From an uncultured Collinsella sp. (lineage in GTDB: Bacteria > Actinomycetota > Coriobacteriia > Coriobacteriales > Coriobacteriaceae), in assembly GCA_937989875.1 (NCBI GenBank), contig CALKBO010000064.1:40565-104564 (forward strand): DNA of 64,000 bases, given 5' to 3'. Numbering within the stretch: position 1 is the stretch's first letter; each line of letters begins with the position of its first letter. Of the stretch, positions 19,495 to 27,503 are shown piece by piece. Below the pieces are notes generated by a model. It was not told the origin of the DNA, searched no databases, and worked only from the letters and a program-made list of their open reading frames with translations. The position numbers were made by a program, and so were the translations under genes.

Positions 19495-19514
19495 CCGTTA
19501 CCCGTGCCTTGCCC

Positions 19515-19949
19515 TTACGAGAAGAAGAGGTCCAGCAGGGCCTCATCGTCATCGTCCTCATCGGCCGCGGCGCGATCCCAAACCTCAAGGTGGTCGTAGT
19601 TGCCCACAACCGTGACCTCGCGGTCGAGGTTCGCCTGCTTGCGGAGAGACTCGGAAAGACCGATACGACCGGCGCTGTCCACGTCCATCGACGTGGTGCG
19701 CTTGTTGATCGCCCTCATGAGCTTCTGGTCATTAATGTCACGCGGGTTAAAACCCTCGTGGCCCTCACGACCCGCGAAGAGTCCTTCGACCCACTTATCG
19801 AAGGCCTCGGCAGAGAACACGTACAGAGCATCGACATCCAGGGCCTTGAACACGCGAACGTGCTCTCCAAGCTCCTCGCGAAGGGGTGCAGGCAGGGACA
19901 GACGACCTTTTGCATCGAGATTGCGCTCGTATGCACCAGTCATTCCCAT
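19515..19949 (-). CDS. mraZ: Transcriptional regulator MraZ
   Basis: DNA-binding protein with two AbrB-like swapped-hairpin motifs, autoregulator of the dcw operon in characterised bacteria. Both signature repeats are visible: DAKGRLSLP (residues 12-20) and DSAGRIGLS (near 91-99). The 144-residue length is usual; the acidic tail DEDDDDEALLDLF is a small extension. GGGAGG stands 6 bp before the ATG. This is the first gene of the cluster; the upstream region holds a G-rich repeat array that fits an MraZ operator. Confidence 0.95.
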   Translation of the reverse strand: MGMTGAYERNLDAKGRLSLPAPLREELGEHVRVFKALDVDALYVFSAEAFDKWVEGLFAGREGHEGFNPRDINDQKLMRAINKRTTSMDVDSAGRIGLSESLRKQANLDREVTVVGNYDHLEVWDRAAADEDDDDEALLDLFFS

Positions 19950-20047
19950 GTGCGCCCTCCCCTCGGTTACTCAGATGGCACGTACGCGGGGAACCACCCC
20001 GCCTGTCGACGTCATTAATAATATGGGGAACCGCCCCATTTTTCAAC

Positions 20048-20097
20048 ACCTTTCCCCACCCCTTCCCCCACCCAGCCCCACCACTCCACCCACCATA
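20048..20097 (-). promoter_or_regulatory. Candidate MraZ operator array
   Basis: On the minus strand this 50-bp tract is a run of TGGTGGG, TGGGGC, TGGGTGGGGG and GGTGGGGAAAGG units about 100-150 bp upstream of mraZ. Known MraZ operators are TGGG/GTGGG direct repeats separated by about 5 bp upstream of mraZ. The spacing here is irregular (10 to 12 bp), so the assignment is tentative. Confidence 0.45.
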
Positions 20098-20190
20098 TAT
20101 CGCAAAACACCCCCAAGCATATGTTCGAAAACACAATATGTTGTGTTTGCAGCAAAGGCGGGATGCCACCTGTAGAACCACGCCCGCGAA

Positions 20191-20216
20191 CCTCAACCTT
20201 CAAGTTGACCTTGAGG
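20191..20216. promoter_or_regulatory. CCTCAA/TTGAGG inverted-repeat element upstream of mraZ
   Basis: A 26-bp element with perfect outer arms CCTCAA and TTGAGG and an inner TCAAC/GTTGA pair, about 240 bp before mraZ. Similar arms occur at 60777-60824, and a related TTCAACCT element lies at 5671-5688. The geometry recalls MerR-family operators, but no regulator is identified. Confidence 0.4.
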
Positions 20217-20310
20217 CGATTTTTGCGTCCCTTTACATGCCGTTCACATCGCCCCCAAACTCCCCCACCCACGGTACACACGGCCCACCACCGCGTCGGT
20301 GTCTGGCGAA

Positions 20311-20380
20311 AAATGGGACGGGCCCCAGATTGCCCATGCGCGCAAAAGTGCGTCTCGGCAATCTGGGGCCCGTCCCATTT
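20311..20380. repeat. Perfect 24-bp inverted repeat, likely xerD terminator
   Basis: Arms 20311-20334 and 20357-20380 are perfect reverse complements (AAATGGGACGGGCCCCAGAT on the left, 24 bp in all) around a 22-base loop that contains a small CGC/GCG hairpin. It lies 32 bp past the xerD stop. On the minus strand the right arm runs into TTTTT, so termination is plausible, though the stem is far longer than a terminator needs. Confidence 0.85.
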
Positions 20381-20411
20381 AATATTTATAAATATGCAGG
20401 TCAGCGAGGTG

Positions 20412-21353
20412 CTAGCGATGTGCTAGCGGATGCGCCGCCAGATAGACCTCGGTCAGTTGCGTTCGGTCGACATGCGTGTAGACCTGCGTGGTCGAAATAT
20501 CGGCATGGCCCAAAATCTCCTGCAGCACACGCAGGTCGGCACCGCCCGCGAGCATGTGAGTGGCAAAGGAGTGGCGCAAGGTATGGGGATGGAGCCCCAC
20601 CAGCCCCACCTGACGCCCATACCGCTCGCATATCGCATGCACGGCCTGGCGCGACAGGCGACGTCCGTTCTTATTTAAAAAGACCGCCGAGGTCTCGGTT
20701 CCGCGGGCATGGGCCGCCAAGCGAGAACGCCCCTCAGTTACATAGAGCGTCAGAGCTCGCGCCGCGCTTCCCACCAGCGGGGACAGGCGTTCCTTTGAGC
20801 CCTTACCGCGAACGAGTACAAAGCCATCGTCAATATGGATATCGCCCACATCGAGCCCCACCAACTCGCTCACACGCAAACCGCATCCGTAGAGCACTTC
20901 CAAGATGGCATGGTCGCGCAAGCCCATCTCGCCCTCGGGGAAGTCTTGATCGAGCAGAGCCGAGACATCCTCCACCGATAGATACTCCGGCAAACGCTCA
21001 GCCTTTTTAGGCAGGCGCAACGCCGCCGTTGGATTTTGGGCTACAGCCCCATCGCGCACCAAAAAGGCATGCAGGCCCTTCACGGCTGCAAGCGCACGCT
21101 CCACCGAGGCATCGGAATAGCCCCCATCGCGACGGTCGGCGACAAAGCCCTCCACGACCTGACGAGTCACCTCTTCAAAAGACACAATACCCGCCCGCTC
21201 CAGATAGGCGCAGTACGTCGTCAGGTCACGACGATAGGCCGCAATCGTGTTGCGCGCCAAACCCCGCTCGACCGCGAGGTAATCGAGATACTCCCCCGCC
21301 GTCACGGCGAGCGACGAGGGAGTAGCTTCGGTATGTTCCTTATTCGCCGGCAC
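20412..21353 (-). CDS. xerD: Tyrosine recombinase XerD
   Basis: Site-specific recombinase resolving chromosome dimers at dif. The 313-residue protein has an N-terminal SAM-like domain (AVERGLARNTIAAYRRDL) and a catalytic domain with the full set: Arg in GCGLRVSELVGLD, Lys in GKGSKERLSPL, HTLRHSFATHML, LGHADISTTQVYTHV with the Tyr nucleophile. I place the start at the GTG at 21353, 2 bp after the pyrG stop, giving a family-normal length; the frame remains open upstream inside pyrG but that extension looks like antisense-type low-complexity sequence. XerD rather than XerC is the better match by its N-terminus, but the two are hard to separate by eye. Confidence 0.88.
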   Translation of the reverse strand: MPANKEHTEATPSSLAVTAGEYLDYLAVERGLARNTIAAYRRDLTTYCAYLERAGIVSFEEVTRQVVEGFVADRRDGGYSDASVERALAAVKGLHAFLVRDGAVAQNPTAALRLPKKAERLPEYLSVEDVSALLDQDFPEGEMGLRDHAILEVLYGCGLRVSELVGLDVGDIHIDDGFVLVRGKGSKERLSPLVGSAARALTLYVTEGRSRLAAHARGTETSAVFLNKNGRRLSRQAVHAICERYGRQVGLVGLHPHTLRHSFATHMLAGGADLRVLQEILGHADISTTQVYTHVDRTQLTEVYLAAHPLAHR

Positions 21354-21355
21354 CC

Positions 21356-23017
21356 TTAGTCCGTAGCGAGGTTCATGGGCGTCACCTGCAGACGGTCGAC
21401 GCCCTCGTGCTGGCCGATCGAGGCGCGCACGAACTCGCGGAACAGCGGCTGCGGGTTGGTCGGGCGGCTCTTGAACTCGGGATGAGCCTGGGTTGCCACA
21501 TACCACGGATGCACGTCGCGCGGCAGCTCGACCATCTCGACCAAGCGCTCGTCAGGCGACAGACCCGAGATAACCAAACCGGCGTCCTCGAGCTGGTCAC
21601 GGAAGGCGTTGTTGAACTCAAAGCGGTGACGGTGACGCTCGTAGACGAGTTCCTCGCCATATGCCTCGCGAGCAAGAGTATCGGCGGCGAGCTTGCACGG
21701 ATAGGCGCCCAGGCGCATGGTGCCGCCCTTCTCGGTCACGTCCTCCTGCGAGCTCATCAGATCGATGACACTATACGGGCCATCCGGATCGAACTCAGAG
21801 GAGCTGGCGCCGGCAAGGCCAACGACATTGCGGGCGAACTCGCACACGGCGACCTGCATACCCAGGCAAATGCCCAGATACGGAATCTTGTGCTCACGGG
21901 CAAACTCGGCCGCGAGGATCTTACCCTCCAGGGCGCGCTTGCCAAAGCCGCCGGGGACCAGGATGCCCGAGGCGTCGCCCAGAACCTCGGAGACGTTCTG
22001 CTCGTCGAGACTCTCGCCGTCGACCAGCTGGACGTCCACATGGCGATCGTAGAAGACGCCCGCATGGTGCAGGGCCTCGATAACCGACAGGTACGCATCG
22101 GGCAGCTGCGTATACTTACCCACGACGGCGATCTTCACCTTGTCGGCGTGATGGTTGGCGTGATTCTGTTTGCGCAGGAACTCGTTCCACTCGCTCATGT
22201 CGCGCTCACGCGGATCCAGACCCAGGCGCTCGCAAATGCGCAGGTCAAAGTCCTGCTCGGCAAGCAGCTGCGGAACATCGTAAATGCTCGCGCAGTCCTC
22301 GTTGGTAAAGACGCAATCGGTGTCGACGTCGCAGAAGCTTGCGATCTTTCCGCGGATAGCGTCATCGATATGGTGGTCGGAGCGCAGCACGATGATATCG
22401 GGCTGGATGCCAAAGCTGCGGAGCTCCTTGACGGAATGCTGCGTGGGCTTGGTCTTGACCTCATGGGCGGCGGCGATATAGGGAACGAGCGACACGTGGA
22501 TGTAGCAGACGTTCTCGGGGCCGGCCTCCTTGCGGTACTGACGGATGGCCTCGACAAACGGTTGGGACTCGATGTCGCCGATCGTGCCGCCCAGCTCGGT
22601 GATGACTACATCGGAGCCGGTCTGCTCCTCGATGCGGCGGAACTTGTCCTTAATGGCATTGGTGACGTGAGGAATCACCTGCACGGTACCGCCCAAAAAG
22701 TCGCCGCGACGCTCGCGGGCGATTAGGCTTTTGTAGATGGCACCGGTCGTAAAGTTGGAATCGCGGGTCAGGTTCTCATCAATAAAGCGCTCGTAATGAC
22801 CCAGGTCCAGGTCGGACTCGTAACCGTCCTCGGTAACGAAGACCTCACCATGCTGGAACGGGCTCATGGTACCGGGGTCGACGTTCAGATACGGGTCGGC
22901 CTTCTGCATCGTTACTTTGTAGCCACGCGACTTGAGCAGACGGCCCAGCGAGGCCGCGGTGATACCCTTGCCCAGGGACGAAACCACGCCACCGGTTACG
23001 AACACATGCTTGGTCAT
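21356..23017 (-). CDS. pyrG: CTP synthase PyrG
   Basis: Glutamine-dependent amidotransferase converting UTP to CTP. The N-terminal synthetase domain begins KHVFVTGGVVSSLGKGITAASLG and contains KADPYLNVDPGTMSPFQHGEVFV. The C-terminal class I glutaminase domain has the nucleophile segment GICLGMQ and a terminal His/Glu region (THPEFKSRP-like HPEFKSRP). Length 553 is normal. The gene is directly followed by xerD, so the two are probably cotranscribed. Confidence 0.97.
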   Translation of the reverse strand: MTKHVFVTGGVVSSLGKGITAASLGRLLKSRGYKVTMQKADPYLNVDPGTMSPFQHGEVFVTEDGYESDLDLGHYERFIDENLTRDSNFTTGAIYKSLIARERRGDFLGGTVQVIPHVTNAIKDKFRRIEEQTGSDVVITELGGTIGDIESQPFVEAIRQYRKEAGPENVCYIHVSLVPYIAAAHEVKTKPTQHSVKELRSFGIQPDIIVLRSDHHIDDAIRGKIASFCDVDTDCVFTNEDCASIYDVPQLLAEQDFDLRICERLGLDPRERDMSEWNEFLRKQNHANHHADKVKIAVVGKYTQLPDAYLSVIEALHHAGVFYDRHVDVQLVDGESLDEQNVSEVLGDASGILVPGGFGKRALEGKILAAEFAREHKIPYLGICLGMQVAVCEFARNVVGLAGASSSEFDPDGPYSVIDLMSSQEDVTEKGGTMRLGAYPCKLAADTLAREAYGEELVYERHRHRFEFNNAFRDQLEDAGLVISGLSPDERLVEMVELPRDVHPWYVATQAHPEFKSRPTNPQPLFREFVRASIGQHEGVDRLQVTPMNLATD

Positions 23018-23089
23018 ATTGAGTTACCTGCGCTTCCCGTAGAAGTTGTTTATCCACATCTTACGGGTCTTCATTGTAATACTCGCACC

Positions 23090-23102
23090 GCGAACCGTTC
23101 GC
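23090..23102. promoter_or_regulatory. Palindrome overlapping the probable pyrG promoter
   Basis: GCGAACcGTTCGC is a perfect 6-1-6 palindrome about 75 bp upstream of pyrG. On the minus strand a TACAAT hexamer lies at 23078-23073, so the palindrome would cover the -35 position. Its core resembles the GAACGGT sites near arcA. Function is inferred only. Confidence 0.3.
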
Positions 23103-23142
23103 AATTTTTCTCGCGTGCGATTGCATTTCTCAATCTTGAAAC

Positions 23143-23173
23143 AAAACGCCGTCCGGTTTCCCAGGCGGCGTCG
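23143..23173 (-). terminator. Terminator of the winged-helix gene
   Basis: Stem ACGCCG / CGGCGT with a 14-base loop, followed on the minus strand by TTTGTTTC, about 25 bp downstream of the stop at 23196. Confidence 0.65.
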
Positions 23174-23195
23174 CTATGGCAAGGGTTACATGCTG

Positions 23196-23534
23196 CTATC
23201 GATCAGCAACCTCGTCCTCAAGCATTTCTTGAACGAGCATGCCGGTACGAACGCCCTCAAGATACCACTCGCCACGTTCGGTGAGGCAAATGCCATTTGC
23301 AAGCTGACCGCCGTCGTCGCTATAACGCGAGACGACATCAATCATGCCTTCGGAATCCAAGCGATCGATTGCGGCGCGGGCACGATACGGCGAAACCCCC
23401 ACGCGCTCGGCAAGCGTTTTGCGCGAGAAACCATACGGCCCGCCATTGTCTTCGGTTTGCTGGTCGATCTCCATCAACACCAGCACCTCGACACGCTTCA
23501 TATCGTTGACACTCGCACGACCCTTGCCCGCCAT
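23196..23534 (-). CDS. Small winged-helix DNA-binding protein
   Basis: A 112-residue protein beginning MAGKGRASVNDMKRVEVLVLMEI. The segment TLAERVGVSPYRARAAIDRLDSEGMIDVVSRYS has the pattern of a winged helix: recognition helix followed by a beta-hairpin wing. ICLTERGEWYLEGV is typical of the third strand and helix in MarR/PadR-like regulators. I do not recognise the subfamily or target. GAGGAGG lies 5 bp before the chosen ATG at 23534. It is a single-gene unit with its own terminator. Confidence 0.7.
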   Translation of the reverse strand: MAGKGRASVNDMKRVEVLVLMEIDQQTEDNGGPYGFSRKTLAERVGVSPYRARAAIDRLDSEGMIDVVSRYSDDGGQLANGICLTERGEWYLEGVRTGMLVQEMLEDEVADR

Positions 23535-23726
23535 AGCAGCCTCCTCAAACCGAGCACGAGCATCTAACGCGCCGTGCGCGACCGACACACCTCACGATGG
23601 CAGGTAATATCCATCATGCGGCATCCCGCTAAGGATGAAACAGTTACGGTTATTGTATACCGCTCAAATTGTTTCTAGGCAGGTAAACAGCTATTTTTCG
23701 CCGAAATAGGCGCTTTATTGATCAAA

Positions 23727-23757
23727 AAGCCGTACCGGGCGCTAACCCGATACGGCC
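23727..23757 (-). terminator. Terminator of the UPF0371 gene
   Basis: Stem GCCGTATCGGG / CCCGGTACGGC (one mismatch) followed by TTTTT on the minus strand, 36 bp past the stop. The rest of the 256-bp gap 23535-23790 shows only AT-rich promoter-like sequence for the winged-helix gene (TATACAAT on the minus strand near 23655). Confidence 0.85.
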
Positions 23758-23790
23758 AAAATGCAATGCAATTACCGCGGTGCTTCAAAC

Positions 23791-25272
23791 TTAGCGATGG
23801 AAGAAACCGCGGCGCTCAAACTTGGGCTCGCAGCACACGTTGATACCCAGTTTGCGCAGTACCGTCTCGTCCGTCGGCGAGATAATCACGCTAAAGAAGG
23901 CATCGCAACCGCGCAGCTGCTCCAGGCCCGAAAGGACGCGAGCGGCCGTCTCACTCGTGGCCGAGGTGATCGACAGCGCCATAAGCGTCTCGTCGGTGTG
24001 GAGGCGCGGGTTTTTGCTGCCCAGGAAATGCGTCTTGAGCTTGCTGATGGGCTCGATCGCTTCATCGCTAATGACCTCGAGCTCAAGGTCGACGCCCGAG
24101 ACATGCTTAAGTGCATTCATGATGAGCGAGCTCGCAGCGCCCAGGCGCGTGGAAGTCTTGCCGGTCACCACGGAGCCATCGGGCATAACCATGGCACCCA
24201 CGGGACCACCCGTCAGCTGCTCCCTGGTGAGGGCCGCCGAGCGCGCCGGTGAGTAGTTCTTATCGATGCCGGCTTTCTTCATAATGATCTTGAGACGGTC
24301 GACTTGCTCATCGCCCACGCCGGTACGGCGCACATTTTCGACCGCGGTAAAGTAGCGGCGGACGATCTCCATCTTGGAAGCGTCGCGGCAGGCATCGTCA
24401 TCGGTGATGGCAAAGCCGACCATATTGACGCCCATGTCCGTAGGACTCTGGTAGGGGCTCTTGCCCAGGATCTTTTCCATCAGAGCACGGACCACCGGGA
24501 AGGCCTCGACGTCGCGGTTGTAGTTGACCGTGGTCTTGTTATAGGCCTCAAGGTGGAAGGAGTCGATGATATTGGCATCGTCGAGGTCCGCCGTGGCCGC
24601 CTCGTAGGCGATGTTGACCGGATGCGTGAGGGGAAGGTTCCAGACCGGGAAGGTCTCGAACTTGGCATAGCCGGCGGCCGTGCCATGCTTGTGCTCGTGA
24701 TAGAGCTGAGACAGGCAGGTGGCAAGCTTGCCCGAGCCAGGACCGGGGGCAGTGACCACGACGAGCGGTCGGGTGGTCTCGACAAACTCATTCTTGCCGT
24801 AGCCATCGTCGGACACGATCAGATCGACATCGTGCGGATACCCCTCGATGGGATAGTGCAGCTTGGCGGGAATACCGAGCGCGTTCAGGCGGTTGCGGAA
24901 CACATCGGCAGCAGGCTGGCCGGCGTACTGGGTGATGACCACAGCCGCGACAGCAAAGCCGTTGCCGCGGAACAGGTCAACCAGGCGCAGCACATCCTCG
25001 TCATAGGTAATGCCGAGGTCACCACGAGCCTTGTTTTTCTCGATGTGGTTCGCGTTGATCGCGATGATAACCTCGACATCGTCGGCGATGCTCTTGAGCA
25101 TGCGGAACTTGCTGTCCGGTTCAAAACCCGGCAGCACGCGGCTCGCATGATAGTCATCGAACAGCTTACCGCCAAACTCCAAATAGAGCTTGCCACCAAA
25201 CTGCGAGATGCGCTCCTTAATGTGAGCAGCCTGCAGCTCGATATACTTCGCGTTGTCGAAACCCTGGCGCAT
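23791..25272 (-). CDS. UPF0371/DUF1846 family protein
   Basis: A 493-residue protein matching the DUF1846 family, whose biochemical role is unsettled. Features that I recognise are the start MRQGFDNAKYIELQAAHIKERI, LYLEFGGKLFDDYHASRVLPGF, and VVTAPGPGSGKLATCLSQLYHEH, a P-loop-like turn. The ATG at 25272 is preceded by GGGAG at 6 bp; a further in-frame start at 25296 has no ribosome site. It is a monocistronic minus-strand gene with a terminator. No enzymatic activity should be assumed. Confidence 0.85.
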   Translation of the reverse strand: MRQGFDNAKYIELQAAHIKERISQFGGKLYLEFGGKLFDDYHASRVLPGFEPDSKFRMLKSIADDVEVIIAINANHIEKNKARGDLGITYDEDVLRLVDLFRGNGFAVAAVVITQYAGQPAADVFRNRLNALGIPAKLHYPIEGYPHDVDLIVSDDGYGKNEFVETTRPLVVVTAPGPGSGKLATCLSQLYHEHKHGTAAGYAKFETFPVWNLPLTHPVNIAYEAATADLDDANIIDSFHLEAYNKTTVNYNRDVEAFPVVRALMEKILGKSPYQSPTDMGVNMVGFAITDDDACRDASKMEIVRRYFTAVENVRRTGVGDEQVDRLKIIMKKAGIDKNYSPARSAALTREQLTGGPVGAMVMPDGSVVTGKTSTRLGAASSLIMNALKHVSGVDLELEVISDEAIEPISKLKTHFLGSKNPRLHTDETLMALSITSATSETAARVLSGLEQLRGCDAFFSVIISPTDETVLRKLGINVCCEPKFERRGFFHR

Positions 25273-25380
25273 ATATGGCTCCCGTCCCGTTTCCATTTAA
25301 TGTTCTAGGCGATTATAACGGAGCAGACCCTCCCCAACGCCCAAGCAATCAACTGGCACCAACCAAACACGCCATCGATA

Positions 25381-25447
25381 AGTTGCGGTGAAATAGTTCC
25401 CGTTTAACCCCTCAAGACGGCCAAACAGGAACTATTCCACCGCAACT
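25381..25447. repeat. Long inverted repeat upstream of the UPF0371 gene
   Basis: Arms beginning AGTTGCGGTGAAATAGTTCC (25381-) and ending with its complement at 25447 form a 25-bp stem with two mismatches and a 17-base loop. It lies about 110 bp upstream of the UPF0371 start, within the 605-bp non-coding stretch 25273-25877. Confidence 0.8.
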
Positions 25448-25595
25448 TCCCCTTTTTGGTTCAAACAAACCTGGCCTTTGTATCAATAATGGAAACGTCG
25501 CAGGTTGAGCATAAGCCAGCGAAAGCCCGCCAGAGTAGGCAAAGCGCCCTCTGCACCAACAATGGAAAGCGCCGCAGGCAGAGGACGGACAGCGA

Positions 25596-25695
25596 GCGCC
25601 GTCCAGAACGTACAAGTTGGCATGAAAAAGGCGAGGCATAGACCTTTTGGTCATGCCTTGCCTTTTGAATGACAAATTGTCGTTCTGGACGGCGC
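25596..25695. repeat. Nested hairpin of 100 bp
   Basis: Outer perfect 15-bp arms (GCGCCGTCCAGAACG at 25596-25610, complement at 25681-25695) enclose a second stem of about 18 bp (AAAAGGCGAGGCAT.. at 25626-25644 and its complement at 25649-25666). Between 25484 and 25583 two imperfect direct copies of a CAAYAATGGAAA..CGCAG unit (25484-25509 and 25557-25583) also occur. No credible gene is present in this gap. Confidence 0.8.
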
Positions 25696-25744
25696 GTAGC
25701 GTCGACCGGTTCCGCGGTTTGGTAAAACCGCGGAACAAAAAGTC

Positions 25745-25775
25745 GCCCCCTCCCGCGCACGGAACGGGAGGGGGC
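25745..25775 (-). terminator. Terminator downstream of the YfcC-like gene
   Basis: Stem GCCCCCTCCCG / CGGGAGGGGGC (11 bp) followed on the minus strand by GACTTTTTG. It lies about 100 bp past the stop of the transporter gene. Confidence 0.8.
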
Positions 25776-25877
25776 TAAAGGTAGGAGTCTACCGGTGGGT
25801 TGACCCCACCGGACAGACGATGACCAGGTGATCCTTTACAGGATCGTCAAGGTTTCCGTGGGGTACCCGTTGGGTAC

Positions 25878-27356
25878 TTAGATCAGCACGCAGGCGACGG
25901 TCAGGATGACGGCGCAGACGACGGAGAGAGCGACGATGAGCTTAAGGGCAAACTTGAGCCAGGTCGTCCACTCGATCTTGGCCAGGGCGAGACCGCCCAT
26001 GATGGCGCCGGAGGTCGGGGTGAACAGGTTCACGACACCGATGGCGGCGGAGAAGATCATGACCATGACCTCAGGCGAGAAGCCGAGCTTAACGGCCAGC
26101 GGTCCCATGATGGGCATGGAGACGGTGGCCATACCGGAGGTCGAGGGGATCAGGAAGGACAGGCCGAAGTAGACCAGGAAGCTCATGGGAGCGAAGATCA
26201 CGCCGGACAGGCCAGCCAGGGCATTGGCGGCAGCGTCGAGGACGAAGACATCGAGGCCGGTGTTAGCCATGAGGACGGAGATACCACGGGCGAGGGCGAT
26301 GACGAGAACAACGGACATCATGTCGGCAGCGCCGGTGATGAAGGTGTTAACGATCTGCTTCTCGGACAGGCCACCGATGATACCGATCAGGACGGCCATG
26401 AGGAAGAACCAGGTGGAAGCCTCGTCGAAGTACCACTGGCCAATGGGCAGGCCGGTGATCAGGGCAGACCAGCCCTGGACGACGGCGTTACCGTCGGCGT
26501 CGTAGACAGCGCCAGCGTCGAAGAAGTTGGCGACGCCCTCGTTGAGGTCGGCCAGCGGAATGAAGCCGACGATCATGACGACGAAGGTGAAGGCGAAGGC
26601 GATCAGAACACCCTTCTGACGACCGGTGAGCTTGACCTCCTTGTGGACCTCGGAAGCAGCCTTGCCGTGAGCCTCTTCGGCGTCCTTGAGCTCCTGCATC
26701 GACAGGATGGTGGAACCCTTGTCAGCCTTGACCTTCTTGGCGTAGCTCATCACGAAGAAGATGGACATAGCGGTAGTGACAATCCACAGGACGGCACCAA
26801 GGCCGATGATGATGGACTGGTTGACCTCAATGCCAACGCCGGTCAGAGCGTCGACGGCAGCGCCGACGGCGAACGGGTTAACCGTGGAGCCCAGGCAGCC
26901 GCAGCCAGCGCCGAGCAGGACGGTAGCGGCACCGACCATGGGGTCGAAGCCAGCAGCCATCATGGTAGCGGCGAGCAGGGCGTAGAAGGGAACGGTCTCC
27001 TCGCACATACCATAGGTGGTACCACCGAGGGAGAAGATGAGCATCAGCACGGGAATGAGCATAATCTCGTTGCCCTTAAGCTTCTGCACCAGAACGGCGA
27101 TGCCGTTGTCCAGAGCGCCGGTCTCGGTCATCATGCCGAGGAAGCCGCCCAGGATCATAACAAAGAGGCAGACGGGCAGAGCGTCAGCGAAGCCCTTAAT
27201 CGGGGCGGTGCAGAAATCGCTCAGACGGGCGGCAGTAACCGCGCCGCCGGACGTGCCGGAGACGATAACGGTAATCACTGCGACAATTGCCAGCAGAGCA
27301 AGAAGAATGGTGAACGATGAAGGCATACCGCGCTTTTTCTTAGCGGTCTCAGTCAT
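25878..27356 (-). CDS. YfcC-family carrier, probable arginine/ornithine exchanger
   Basis: Polytopic membrane protein of the YfcC/DcuC-type family (492 residues from the chosen ATG at 27356, placed after a GGGGGG ribosome site). About 12 hydrophobic segments are visible, with the family patterns GGTTYGMCEETVPFYALL and FLIPSTSGMATVSMPIMGPLA, and a charged cytoplasmic loop near residues 220-245. It lies downstream of arcA1 and arcB on the same strand, 120 bp from arcB across a hairpin. Members of this family next to arc genes are often annotated as arginine/ornithine carriers; that role here is inferred from context, not from substrate residues. Confidence 0.8.
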   Translation of the reverse strand: MTETAKKKRGMPSSFTILLALLAIVAVITVIVSGTSGGAVTAARLSDFCTAPIKGFADALPVCLFVMILGGFLGMMTETGALDNGIAVLVQKLKGNEIMLIPVLMLIFSLGGTTYGMCEETVPFYALLAATMMAAGFDPMVGAATVLLGAGCGCLGSTVNPFAVGAAVDALTGVGIEVNQSIIIGLGAVLWIVTTAMSIFFVMSYAKKVKADKGSTILSMQELKDAEEAHGKAASEVHKEVKLTGRQKGVLIAFAFTFVVMIVGFIPLADLNEGVANFFDAGAVYDADGNAVVQGWSALITGLPIGQWYFDEASTWFFLMAVLIGIIGGLSEKQIVNTFITGAADMMSVVLVIALARGISVLMANTGLDVFVLDAAANALAGLSGVIFAPMSFLVYFGLSFLIPSTSGMATVSMPIMGPLAVKLGFSPEVMVMIFSAAIGVVNLFTPTSGAIMGGLALAKIEWTTWLKFALKLIVALSVVCAVILTVACVLI

Positions 27357-27457
27357 AGTTCTCATCCCCCCTTCATAAATCATTTACTGATCTCGCCAGA
27401 AGCGGCTCTTCCGTGCCGTGCCTGCCGCTTGATGCGAGATTATTACCAGATAAAACC

Positions 27458-27488
27458 GCTCGGGGTGTGCAGCAATACACCCCGAGCG
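27458..27488 (-). terminator. Terminator after arcB
   Basis: Perfect 12-bp stem CGCTCGGGGTGT / ACACCCCGAGCG with an 8-base loop, followed on the minus strand by GGTTTTATC, 16 bp past the arcB stop. With a short T-tract it may be partial, allowing some read-through into the carrier gene. Confidence 0.75.
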
Positions 27489-27503
27489 AGATGCTAGATG
27501 CTC

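Noticed and set aside
20015..20281. 88-codon minus-strand frame upstream of mraZ
   Set aside because: Gly/Trp-rich translation arises from the G-rich repeat array; better explained as regulatory DNA.
23018..23195. PyrR-type or initiation-region attenuator before pyrG
   Set aside because: No terminator/antiterminator pair or pyrimidine-run start was visible; only a palindrome near the promoter.
25412..25760. Short frames on both strands in the UPF0371-carrier gap
   Set aside because: They run through hairpin arms and terminators, overlap each other and lack ribosome sites.
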